Made by a program: the position numbers and the translations under genes | Part shown: positions 9,266 through 17,886 of the stretch, piece after piece | Layout of the letters: each line of letters opens with the position of its first letter | Position numbering within the stretch: position 1 is the stretch's first letter | Assembly (NCBI RefSeq): GCF_038419845.1 | Contig: NZ_JBCAQT010000010.1 | Span: forward strand, 120,833-184,832 | Source: Marinimicrobium sp038419845 | GTDB lineage: Bacteria > Pseudomonadota > Gammaproteobacteria > Pseudomonadales > Cellvibrionaceae | Reading direction: 5' to 3' | DNA length: 64,000 nucleotides | The notes under the pieces: model-generated | Database searches by the model: none | What the model saw: only the letters and a program-made list of their open reading frames with translations | Told to the model about the DNA's origin: nothing

Positions 9266-10069
9266 CTAAGGACTTTTTTCGGTCCGCTTCGCGTCTTCCC
9301 AGTAGCCATCCAGTTGCGCCAGCGAATGCTCCGCGAGTTGTTCGCCCGCTTGGCGTTCCACGTACCGAAACCGCCGCTCGAACTTTCGGCTGGCGCCGCG
9401 CAGGGCGGCTTCGGGGTCCAGCTTTAAGTGCCGGGCGACATTGGCCACCGCAAACAACAGATCGCCCAGCTCTTCCTGCTGCGCCTCTCTGTCGCCACTC
9501 GCCAGTGTCTCTTCCAGCTCTTTCAGCTCCTCGTGCACCTTGGCCACCGGGCCCTCGACGCCCGGCCAGTCAAAACCGACCCCGGCCGCCCGTTTCTGCA
9601 ATTTGGCGGCGCGACTCAGCGCCGGCAGGTTGAGCGGGACATCGTCCAGCGCGCCGACGGCCCCTTTGTCCGCCCGCTCTTGCTGTTTGATGGCTTCCCA
9701 CCGGACTTTGACTTCGTCCGGCACCGACCCCTGATCTTCCACCCGGCTCTCCAGGGTCCCATCGGGAAACACGTGGGGATGTCGACGCAGCAGCTTTTCC
9801 ACCAGACCGTCCACGATACTGTGAAAATCAAAGCGTTCATCTTCCCTGCCCAGCTGACTGTAGAAAATTACCTGGAACAGCAGGTCGCCCAGCTCTTCGC
9901 GTAGGTGATCAAGGTCGCCGCGCTCGATCGCATCCACCACTTCGTAGGCCTCCTCCAGTGTGGAGGGGGCAATGCTGGCGTAGGACTGCTTCAGATCCCA
10001 GGGACAACCGGAGCCCGGCTCGCGCAAGCGGGCCATGAGATAAAGCAGATCTTCGGTGCTGTAGGGCAT
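9266..10069 (-). CDS. mazG: nucleoside triphosphate pyrophosphohydrolase MazG
   Basis: MazG hydrolyses (d)NTPs to monophosphates and pyrophosphate; in E. coli it limits ppGpp-linked effects. The 267-residue protein has two tandem MazG domains, each with the metal-binding EExxE/ExxD pattern: ELGDLLFQVIFYSQLG near residue 60 and ELGDLLFAVANVARHL near 200. An N-terminal GCPWDLKQSYAS motif is typical. A GGGAG ribosome site precedes the ATG. It follows relA by 15 bp, so the alarmone synthetase and this housecleaning enzyme are likely co-expressed, as in pseudomonads and E. coli. Confidence 0.96.
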   Translation of the reverse strand: MPYSTEDLLYLMARLREPGSGCPWDLKQSYASIAPSTLEEAYEVVDAIERGDLDHLREELGDLLFQVIFYSQLGREDERFDFHSIVDGLVEKLLRRHPHVFPDGTLESRVEDQGSVPDEVKVRWEAIKQQERADKGAVGALDDVPLNLPALSRAAKLQKRAAGVGFDWPGVEGPVAKVHEELKELEETLASGDREAQQEELGDLLFAVANVARHLKLDPEAALRGASRKFERRFRYVERQAGEQLAEHSLAQLDGYWEDAKRTEKSP

Positions 10070-10084
10070 GGTCGACTCCCGTCG

Positions 10085-12328
10085 TTAGTGCTTGCGTCGG
10101 GCCGAAGCAATGTTGGGCAACTGATTGAGTCGGGTCAGTATCCGGCTCAGCTCGTCGATACTGCGTATTTCCGCCGTCACCTGCATATCCACGGTATTTT
10201 TGCGCTTGTCTGACAGGGTCTGCATGGCGCTGATATTGATGCGCTCACTGTCGAGCATGGTGGTGATATCGCGCAACAGACCGTAGCGGTCGTAGGCTTC
10301 AATGATGATGTCCACCGAGTAAGCACTCTGGGGAGTACCACCCCAGGAGACTTTGAGAATACGCTGGGGCTCATCGGCCTGTAACTGCAGGATATTGCTG
10401 CAATCCTGCCGGTGGATGGAGACCCCCTTGCCCAGGGTGATATAACCGGTGATGGCATCGCCCGGCACCGGATTACAGCAGTTGGCGATCTGGGTCAGCA
10501 GGTTGCCCACGCCCTCAATGTAAAGGTCCGAGTCTTTTTTGTGCCGGGCCGACTTGGCCTTGAACGGAATCTTGGGCTCTTCCGGGCGGGTGGTGTGCAC
10601 CAGCCGCTGGGCGGCGTTGAGCACATGCCCCACGCCAATATCACTGGCCCCGACCGCCGCGTAGAGGTCGTCCAGGCTGTGCATGTTGAGCTTCCGCGCC
10701 AGCTCCTCGAAATCCAGATCCAGCAGCGCCAGGCGCTTGAACTCCCGATCCAGCAGGGCCTGCCCCTCGGCGATGTTCTGATCGCGCGCCTGCACCTTGA
10801 ACCAGTGCTGGACCTTGGCCCGGGCGCGGGTGGTGTTGACGTAACCGAGCGCGGGCGAGAGCCAGTCGCGACTCGGGGCCTCGCGCTTACCGGTCAGGAT
10901 TTCCACCTGGTCGGCCGTGTTCAGATGATAGTTGAGCGGCACAATGCGGTTGTTCACCTTGGCGCCGCGGCAGCGATGACCCACGTCGGTATGAATCCGG
11001 TAGGCAAAATCCAGCGGCGTGGCGGTTTTGGGAAGGTCCACCACGTGGCCCTCCGGGGTGAAGACATAGATACGATCCTGATCGACCGTCCGCAGTCCTT
11101 CACTGAGCGGCTGGCCATCGCCGCCCAGCTCATCGTGCCACTCGAGCACCTGACGGAGCCAGGCAATTTTCTGCTCGTAGCTGTCCTCGCTCGCCTGGGT
11201 ATCGGTGCCCTTGTAGCGCCAGTGCGCACAGACGCCCAGCTCGGCCTCGTCGTGCATGGCAAAGGTGCGGATCTGGATTTCCAGCACCTTGTTTTCCGGC
11301 CCGATCACCGCCGTGTGCAGCGAGCGATAGCCGTTCTCCTTGGGCGAGGCGATATAGTCGTCAAATTCGTGGGGAATGTTGCGCCAGAGGCTATGGACGA
11401 TGCCCAGCACGGTGTAGCACTCGCGTACCGTGGGCACGAGAATCCGAACGGCGCGAATATCGTACACCTGGGAAAAGCTGATGCCCTTGCGCTGCATTTT
11501 GCGCCAGATGCTGTAAATATGCTTGGCGCGGCCGGAGACGTCGCCCTTGATGTCGGCTGTTTCAAGCTCGCCCCGCAACAGCGTCAGGACATTGTCGATG
11601 TACTCCTGGCGTGCCAGGCGACGCTCGTCCAGAAGTTTGGCAATGCGTTTGTAGTCCAGCGGTTCAAGGTAGCGGAAGGCCAGATCCTCCAGCTCCCACT
11701 TGATATGCCCGATGCCCAACCGGTGCGCCAGCGGCGCGTAGACATCCGCCACCTCCCGGGCAACCTGGCGCCGCCGCTGGGAGCCGGCATCCTTGGCCGC
11801 ACGGATGGCACAGGTCCGCTCCGCCAGTTTGATCAGGGCCACGCGCACGTCATCCACCATGGCCACCAGCATCTTGCGGATATTCTCCGCCTGCTCCTCG
11901 GACTGGCGACCAAAAACCCGCTCATCGCCATCGCCGCGCTGATAGCTGATCGCGGCCATGCGCAGCACACCCTTGATCAATTTGGCCACGGTCTCGCCAA
12001 AGTGCTTCTCCACCTCGGCCAGGCGCAACTTGTCTTCGCGCACGGCCCGGTAAAGAATCGCGGCGACCAGGGTATCCTGGTCCAGTTGCAGGTCGGCCAG
12101 CAGTTCGGCCATATCCAGACCGATGGTCAGACAACTGCTGTACTCGCCCCAGCCGTAATCCACGCTGGCGGGAACCCGGTCGGCCTCAGTGCTCAGTTCA
12201 CAGGCCCGGCGCAGTTGCGTGGCACTCTCGACCGAGCGCTCGGCCGCACCGCCCAGACGCTGAATCCAGGCGTCAATATCGATATTGCCGTCTTCGGCAA
12301 TGGGATGGTCTTCTCGGACTTTTACCAT
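10085..12328 (-). CDS. relA: GTP pyrophosphokinase (ppGpp synthetase I)
   Basis: RelA is the ribosome-associated (p)ppGpp synthetase of the stringent response. In the 747-residue protein the N-terminal hydrolase-like domain lacks the HD motif (the region reads AILYRAVREDKL), as expected for synthetase-only RelA. The synthetase domain follows, with EFDDYIASPKENGYRSLH near residue 321; the ExDD form is typical of RelA rather than SpoT. Then come a TGS domain (YVFTPEGHVVDLPKTATPLD), a zinc-finger-like region with NCCNPVPGD, and a C-terminal ACT domain. It lies between rlmD and mazG in the conserved cysM-rlmD-relA-mazG order. Confidence 0.97.
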   Translation of the reverse strand: MVKVREDHPIAEDGNIDIDAWIQRLGGAAERSVESATQLRRACELSTEADRVPASVDYGWGEYSSCLTIGLDMAELLADLQLDQDTLVAAILYRAVREDKLRLAEVEKHFGETVAKLIKGVLRMAAISYQRGDGDERVFGRQSEEQAENIRKMLVAMVDDVRVALIKLAERTCAIRAAKDAGSQRRRQVAREVADVYAPLAHRLGIGHIKWELEDLAFRYLEPLDYKRIAKLLDERRLARQEYIDNVLTLLRGELETADIKGDVSGRAKHIYSIWRKMQRKGISFSQVYDIRAVRILVPTVRECYTVLGIVHSLWRNIPHEFDDYIASPKENGYRSLHTAVIGPENKVLEIQIRTFAMHDEAELGVCAHWRYKGTDTQASEDSYEQKIAWLRQVLEWHDELGGDGQPLSEGLRTVDQDRIYVFTPEGHVVDLPKTATPLDFAYRIHTDVGHRCRGAKVNNRIVPLNYHLNTADQVEILTGKREAPSRDWLSPALGYVNTTRARAKVQHWFKVQARDQNIAEGQALLDREFKRLALLDLDFEELARKLNMHSLDDLYAAVGASDIGVGHVLNAAQRLVHTTRPEEPKIPFKAKSARHKKDSDLYIEGVGNLLTQIANCCNPVPGDAITGYITLGKGVSIHRQDCSNILQLQADEPQRILKVSWGGTPQSAYSVDIIIEAYDRYGLLRDITTMLDSERINISAMQTLSDKRKNTVDMQVTAEIRSIDELSRILTRLNQLPNIASARRKH

Positions 12329-12385
12329 CGGTCTTGTTCACCCTTGGAGCTGGCACGGTCAAACGCCGGCACTCCATCCTTCTGC

Positions 12386-12421
12386 TCTGTGGTTAACGGC
12401 GCATCTGTGGTTAACGACGAA
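12386..12421. repeat. 18-bp tandem duplication at the rlmD 3' end
   Basis: CTGTGGTTAACGGCGCAT (12386-12403) is followed directly by CTGTGGTTAACGACGAAT (12404-12421). The second copy contains the rlmD stop codon and last codons; the first lies just downstream of rlmD in its transcript. It looks like slippage duplication of the gene end. Confidence 0.8.
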
Positions 12422-13820
12422 TAAATAGCGCCATGGATTCCATATGTTCGGTGTGGGGGAACATATCCAGCACCCCCAGAGATTGCAAGTGGTATCCGGC
12501 CGCTGCCAGCTCGGCCGCATCCCGCGCCAGCGTCGCCGGGTTGCAGGACACGTAGACCACCCGGGAAGGGGACAGTTGCCCCACACCGCGAATGAGTTCG
12601 CGGGCGCCATCCCTGGGAGGATCCAGCAACAGCGCATCCACCCGACCCAGCGAGCGCTTGAACCGCTTGAGATCTGTATTGTTCAGATCCGCCGCCTCAA
12701 ACCGGGCCTCCGTGAGCCCGTTGGCCCGCGCATTGTCCCGCGCACGCTCGACCATCGCCTGGCTGCCCTCCAGGCCCAATACCTGGGCACCGCGGCGCGC
12801 CAAGGGTAGCGTGAAGTTGCCGATGCCGCAAAACAGATCCAGCACCGTTTCGCCGGGCCCGACGGCGAGCCAGTCCATCGCCTGCTGAACCATACGCCGA
12901 TTCACGGACGGATTCACTTGCGTAAAGTCGCCGGGATGAGACGCCAGGGTCAGCGCCTCCTCGGGCAATTCTCCATTCAACTCCCCGGACAGATCCGCAG
13001 GTAAACAATAGCTCAACCGCGGGTCGACCGGCCGGCCGGAGGAATCCAGCAACGCCGACGCCGCGCCGGGCTGGCGCCAGACCACGCACCCCTGGCCCGC
13101 TTCCAGCTGGCGCAGGCGGTCCTGATCGGCCGGGCTCAGCGGTTTTACCTCGCGCAGCACCAGAGCAGGCCCCGGTGCGCCCGTCATGGCCTCTACATGG
13201 GTGATGGCACCGCGGGTTTCAAGGGTCGTCAACCACTGCTTCAGCGGTGCCAGCAGTCGATTGAGCTCGGGGGCCAGAACGGTGCAGTGATCGATCGGGG
13301 TCAGCTCCCGTCGGCGTTTGCGCCGAAAACCGAGGATGACCTCACCGCTGCGCTCATACCAGACGCCCAGACGGGCCCGGTGACGGTAGCCTTCGCTGTC
13401 AGAGGCAATGGGGGCTACCAGATGCCCGGGCTGCAGCCTGGCGGTGCGTTGCAGCTGCTCCAGGAGGCTGGTCTGCTTGGCCTGCAGCTGGGCTTCCGGT
13501 GTCAGGTGCTGCAGCTGACAGCCGCCACACTCGTGGTAGTGACGGCAGGGAGGCGTCTGACGATCGGAGGCGGCGTTGTGATACTCCAGCGCTTCACCTT
13601 CGGCGTAGCGACTCTGGTTGCCCAGCAGCCGGACCCTGACCTGCTCTTGCGGGAGCGCGCCCTCGACAAACAGGGTCTTGCCCTCCCAGCGGGCAATTCC
13701 CCGGCCGTCGTGGCTCAGGCGCTCAATCTCGAACAGTCCGGGCAGGTCTCTCGCGGTAAAAGGCGCGGCGCGCGGGCGGCTTCCCGGACGGGACCTCCCT
13801 CCCCTGGGACGGCGGCTCAT
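12411..13820 (-). CDS. rlmD: 23S rRNA (uracil-1939-C5)-methyltransferase RlmD
   Basis: RlmD (formerly RumA) methylates U1939 of 23S rRNA using SAM. The 469-residue protein has a basic N-terminal tail, a TRAM RNA-binding domain (about residues 25-85), the iron-sulphur cysteine cluster PPCRHYHECGGCQLQH, the SAM loop VLDLFCGIGNFTLPLA near 320 and the catalytic cysteine in VYVSCNPATLARD near 430. Its ATG overlaps the cysM stop by four bases (ATGA). It belongs to the conserved cysM-rlmD-relA-mazG run. Nothing appears defective. Confidence 0.96.
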   Translation of the reverse strand: MSRRPRGGRSRPGSRPRAAPFTARDLPGLFEIERLSHDGRGIARWEGKTLFVEGALPQEQVRVRLLGNQSRYAEGEALEYHNAASDRQTPPCRHYHECGGCQLQHLTPEAQLQAKQTSLLEQLQRTARLQPGHLVAPIASDSEGYRHRARLGVWYERSGEVILGFRRKRRRELTPIDHCTVLAPELNRLLAPLKQWLTTLETRGAITHVEAMTGAPGPALVLREVKPLSPADQDRLRQLEAGQGCVVWRQPGAASALLDSSGRPVDPRLSYCLPADLSGELNGELPEEALTLASHPGDFTQVNPSVNRRMVQQAMDWLAVGPGETVLDLFCGIGNFTLPLARRGAQVLGLEGSQAMVERARDNARANGLTEARFEAADLNNTDLKRFKRSLGRVDALLLDPPRDGARELIRGVGQLSPSRVVYVSCNPATLARDAAELAAAGYHLQSLGVLDMFPHTEHMESMALFIRR

Positions 13821-14716
13821 GGGCGGAACACGCCCGAGGAAAGGTAGCGGTCGCCCCGGTCACAGACGATGGCGACAATCACCGCGTTGCTCACCTCGCG
13901 GCTCAACTGCAAGGCTGCGGCCACAGATCCACCGGAGGAAACCCCGGCAAAGATGCCCTCCTCCCGGGCCAGGGCCCGCATGGTCTCTTCCGCCAACTCC
14001 TGGGGCATACCGACAATGCGATCCACCCGCGAATCGTCGTAGATTTTGGGCAGGTAGGCCTCGGGCCAGCGCCGGATACCGGGGATACTGGCGCCCTCTT
14101 CGGGCTGCAGGCCGACAATCTCAATATCGGCATTGCGCTCCTTGAAGTAGCGCGAGCAGCCCATGATGGTGCCGGTGGTTCCCATGGAGCTGATGAAGTG
14201 GGTGATGCGCCCGTCGGTCTGCTGCCAGATTTCCGGAGCGGTGGTTTCGTAGTGGGCCTGGGGGTTGGCCTGATTGGCAAACTGATCGAGCACGCGCCCT
14301 TTCCCCTCTGATTCCATCCGCAACGCCAGGTCGCGGGCGCCCTCCATGCCCTCGCTTTTGGTGACCAGGATCAGTTCGGCGCCGTAGGCGGCCATGGCGT
14401 CCTTGCGCTCCTGGGTGCTGCTCTCGGGCATGATCAGCACCATTCTGTAGCCCTTGATGGCGGCCACCATGGCCAGCGCGATGCCAGTGTTGCCACTGGT
14501 GGCTTCGATCAGGGTGTCGCCGGGTGCGATCAGACCCTGGGCCTCCGCCTGCTGGATCATCCAGAGCGCCGGCCGGTCCTTGACCGACCCGGCGGGGTTA
14601 TTACCCTCGAGTTTGACCAACACCTGGTTGGAGGTTTTCCCGGGCAGGCGCTGCAGGCGCACCAGCGGGGTATTGCCAACACAGGTTTCTATCGTGGGGA
14701 AAGGGGATGACACCAT
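13817..14716 (-). CDS. cysM: cysteine synthase B (O-acetylserine sulfhydrylase)
   Basis: CysM makes cysteine from O-acetylserine, and can use thiosulfate as well as sulfide. The PLP lysine lies in NNPAGSVKDRPA and the phosphate/substrate loop in EATSGNTGIALAM. The frame is open from 14821, but family members begin close to the VSSPFPTIETCVGNTPLVRL segment, so the ATG at 14716 (299 residues; E. coli CysM has 303) is preferred although its ribosome site is weak. CysM rather than CysK is supported by its position next to rlmD and the gacS-type kinase, as in Pseudomonas. It is divergent from that kinase. Confidence 0.92.
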   Translation of the reverse strand: MVSSPFPTIETCVGNTPLVRLQRLPGKTSNQVLVKLEGNNPAGSVKDRPALWMIQQAEAQGLIAPGDTLIEATSGNTGIALAMVAAIKGYRMVLIMPESSTQERKDAMAAYGAELILVTKSEGMEGARDLALRMESEGKGRVLDQFANQANPQAHYETTAPEIWQQTDGRITHFISSMGTTGTIMGCSRYFKERNADIEIVGLQPEEGASIPGIRRWPEAYLPKIYDDSRVDRIVGMPQELAEETMRALAREEGIFAGVSSGGSVAAALQLSREVSNAVIVAIVCDRGDRYLSSGVFRP

Positions 14717-14900
14717 AATCGAACACGCCGGAAAGAAAATGAAGCGGGACAACAGCGGCTCTCTTTCCAGGTATCCAGGGACCGGAGTCCACCCAAAAGC
14801 CGCAATTGCCAGGGACCGCAAAAGCCCTCTATTCTACCGCCGAATATGCTAAGGTGAAACCGAATCTGTACACGGACCCCGTAAGACGAAACCCGACCCA

Positions 14901-17699
14901 ATGAGAATAACCGACCTCAAGACGCAGATCTGGCGCCTGGTGCTCTTCCCTGCCCTGGGCGCCACCCTGATCATGGCGGCGACGCTGACCTACCTCTATC
15001 TCGGACAACTCAACAAATTTGTCAGCCAGCGCGGCGGCGCCTTGAGTGAAAAGCTGGCCGAGCTGAGCCACGAGACGCTGGCCCGCGAGGATTCGGCCCT
15101 GCTGCGATCGATTCTGGACGCCTCCCTGGAGGAGCCCTACATACGGGCAGTGGAGTTGCACCTCAGGGACACCGACGAGACCTTCCACAGCGGCCCGCGA
15201 ATGCTGCCGCTGGTCAATCCCGAGCCCGTCGATCTAAGCCGACCACAACAGCGCGAAACACCGAAATCCATCCGCTTCGCCCACCCGATTCCCGCCGACG
15301 AAGGAGAGCCTTCTCCCGGCTGGATTGAAGTGGAATTGTTGTTATCACCCTTTCTGGTCCTGCGCTACCAGACACTGCTGATCACCCTGGTGCTCGCCGG
15401 TCTTTGCCTGGCGCTGTCCGCCTGGTTCGCCACCCGCCTCTATCGCCGGCTCACCGCGCCGCTGGATGAGATCAAGCGCAACATTGAGGCGATGGCGAGA
15501 GGACAGATGGATCAGCGGCTACCGGCCATGGAAAGCCGCGAACTGAACGAACTGGCGCTGGCGGTCAACGAGACCGCCGAGTCCGTGGAGCAGGCGCACC
15601 GGGATATGCAGGTGCACATCGACCAATCCACCGAAGATCTGCGCGAAACCCTGGAAACCATCGAAATCCAGAACATTGAGCTGAACATGGCGCGCAAGGA
15701 GGCGCTGGAGGCCAGCCGCATCAAGTCGGAGTTCCTCGCCAACACCAGCCACGAGATCCGCACGCCGCTCAACGGCATACTCGGCTTCACCAATCTGGCC
15801 CTGAAAACCGACCTGGACGAACAACAGCGCGAATACCTGCAGACCATCCGGGACTCCTCCCAGAATCTGCTGACCGTGATCAACGATATCCTGGACTTTT
15901 CCAAAATCGAGTCCGGCAAGTTGACCCTGGACTATGTGCCCCTGCCCCTGCGTAAGGTGGTGGAAGAAGCGGTGCACATTCTCGCTCCCGACGCCCACGA
16001 GAAGCACCTGCAGCTGGTAACGCTGCTGGACGACGACCTGCCGCTCAACCTGTTGGGCGACCCGCTGCGCTTCAAGCAGGTGCTGACTAACCTGGTCAGC
16101 AACGCCATCAAATTCAGCCAGCAGGGCACGATTGTGGTTCACGCCGCCCTGCTAAGCCGCCAGGAAACCCAGCTGACCCTGAAGATCAGTGTCAGCGACA
16201 ACGGCATCGGCCTGACCCAGGAACAGAAAGAGCGGCTGTTCAGCGCCTTCAACCAGGCCGACACCTCCAGCTCCCGGGAATACGGCGGCACCGGCCTGGG
16301 GCTGGTGATCTGCAAAGGGCTGGTGGAGCGCATGGGCGGTGATATCGGCGTGGAAAGCCAGCCCGAGCAGGGAGCGCGCTTCTGGTTTACCGCCCGTCTG
16401 GGGATCAACAAGAACCTGCCCGACTCCCCGGCGGAGCGACTGCTGCTGGGCCACCGGGTGATGGTCTGCAGCGATAATCCCCCCTCCTGCCGACAGTTGG
16501 AGAAGTTGATTCAACTCTGGCAGGCCGACACCGACGCCGTGCCGAGTATCCACGATGTTTTCCCCGCTCTGCGCAAGGCCCGTGAGGCCAAAGAGCCCTT
16601 CTCGCTGGTGTTACTCGACATCGCCCCGGATGAGCGCAAGCTGCAGCCCCCGCTGCTGGAAAAAATCGCCCGGCAGTTGCGCGAGGAATTCGACTGTAAG
16701 CTGGTGGCCTGTTGCACCCCCGCCCATCAGCGCCTGTTTCGGCGCGACGGCGACCCGCCGTCCACCGTTTTTGTCAACAAACCCATTGCCCACGACACCC
16801 TGCTCGAAGCGCTGGCGCGGCAGATGGGTATTCCCATGGACAGCGGCACCACCGTGCCCGCCAGCCCCCGGGTGAGCGAAGCGCCTCCGGCCGCGCGCAT
16901 TCTGGTAGTGGACGACAACCCGGCCAACCTGCAGCTGGCCAGTGAACTGCTGCGCGGACTGCACACCGAAGTGCTGTCGGCCAGCAGCGGGCGTGAAGCT
17001 CTTGAGCTGTGCGAGCAGCAGACGTTCGACCTGATTTTCATGGATATCCAGATGCCCGGCATGGACGGCATCGAGACCACCCGGCGACTGCGTTCCGAGC
17101 AGAGCGGACAGCGGACCCCGATCATCGCTCTGACCGCCCACTCCATGACCGAGCAGAAATCCGAACTCTTGATCGCGGGCATGGACGACTGCGTCAGCAA
17201 GCCGGTGAGCGAAGCCCAGCTTGCGCACATCATCAACCGCTGGGTCCACTTGAGCGGACGCAAAAGCGTGGAGGGCCTGCCGGTAGGCGCCCCCACCCAA
17301 CCCCGAATGCCGGCGATCGAGCTGGAAGAGGACGAGCGTCCCAGCCCGGTGGATATTCCGCTGAGTCTGAAACTGGCCAATAATAAACCCGCCCTGGCGC
17401 GCGACATGCTGGTCATGTTGCTGCAGAACCTGGGCACCGAGCGCGACGAGATCAACACCGCCTTCGAACAGGGTGACTATGAGCACCTTGAAGAGCTGGT
17501 CCATCGACTGTACGGCAGCTGCTGCTACTGCGGGGTCCCCCGGCTCAAGCGCATCAGCGGGCTGCTCGACAAGATCCTGCAGGCGCGGCAGTATGACCAG
17601 GTGCGCGGCCCGGTGACGGCACTCAATAACGAGGTGGACGAAATCCTTCAATGGGGCTTTCAACGGGACATCAGCGCCCTGTTTCAGGTGTCTGATTAG
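14901..17699 (+). CDS. barA: BarA/GacS-type hybrid sensor histidine kinase
   Basis: A tripartite kinase expected to phosphorylate a UvrY/GacA regulator and so control Csr/Rsm small RNAs. Order in 932 residues: membrane segment (about 12-34), periplasmic loop, second membrane segment (about 155-175), HAMP, HisKA with the phospho-His in SHEIRTPLNGILGF (near 285), HATPase_c with SDNGIG and GGTGLGL, a degenerate receiver-like region (about 520-640), a true receiver with phospho-Asp in FMDIQMPGMDG (near 714), and an Hpt domain with HRLYGSCCYCGVP (near 868). The Hpt motif is characteristic of BarA/GacS. The adjacent cysM matches the Pseudomonas gacS locus. No response regulator gene is nearby. Confidence 0.93.
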   Translation: MRITDLKTQIWRLVLFPALGATLIMAATLTYLYLGQLNKFVSQRGGALSEKLAELSHETLAREDSALLRSILDASLEEPYIRAVELHLRDTDETFHSGPRMLPLVNPEPVDLSRPQQRETPKSIRFAHPIPADEGEPSPGWIEVELLLSPFLVLRYQTLLITLVLAGLCLALSAWFATRLYRRLTAPLDEIKRNIEAMARGQMDQRLPAMESRELNELALAVNETAESVEQAHRDMQVHIDQSTEDLRETLETIEIQNIELNMARKEALEASRIKSEFLANTSHEIRTPLNGILGFTNLALKTDLDEQQREYLQTIRDSSQNLLTVINDILDFSKIESGKLTLDYVPLPLRKVVEEAVHILAPDAHEKHLQLVTLLDDDLPLNLLGDPLRFKQVLTNLVSNAIKFSQQGTIVVHAALLSRQETQLTLKISVSDNGIGLTQEQKERLFSAFNQADTSSSREYGGTGLGLVICKGLVERMGGDIGVESQPEQGARFWFTARLGINKNLPDSPAERLLLGHRVMVCSDNPPSCRQLEKLIQLWQADTDAVPSIHDVFPALRKAREAKEPFSLVLLDIAPDERKLQPPLLEKIARQLREEFDCKLVACCTPAHQRLFRRDGDPPSTVFVNKPIAHDTLLEALARQMGIPMDSGTTVPASPRVSEAPPAARILVVDDNPANLQLASELLRGLHTEVLSASSGREALELCEQQTFDLIFMDIQMPGMDGIETTRRLRSEQSGQRTPIIALTAHSMTEQKSELLIAGMDDCVSKPVSEAQLAHIINRWVHLSGRKSVEGLPVGAPTQPRMPAIELEEDERPSPVDIPLSLKLANNKPALARDMLVMLLQNLGTERDEINTAFEQGDYEHLEELVHRLYGSCCYCGVPRLKRISGLLDKILQARQYDQVRGPVTALNNEVDEILQWGFQRDISALFQVSD

Positions 17700-17886
17700 C
17701 CGAATCCCCGGTATTTGAGTGCCTGGGTGATTCTCATAGCCGCCAAGTAAGTGTTATGATAATACTTTAAAACACGCCAGCTACCGCGGCCAGCCCCTGC
17801 GCAGCACCATCCTTACGCGCAGGAGCCGTCTGTGGGCTGATCATTCATAATGCTAAACTCACCAAAAACCAGGGTGGTAAATAACA

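Noticed and set aside
10412..12424. 670-codon plus-strand frame opposite relA
   Set aside because: Long antisense frames are common in GC-rich coding DNA; the minus strand encodes an intact RelA with all motifs, and this translation is His/Gly/Gln-rich with no recognisable domain.
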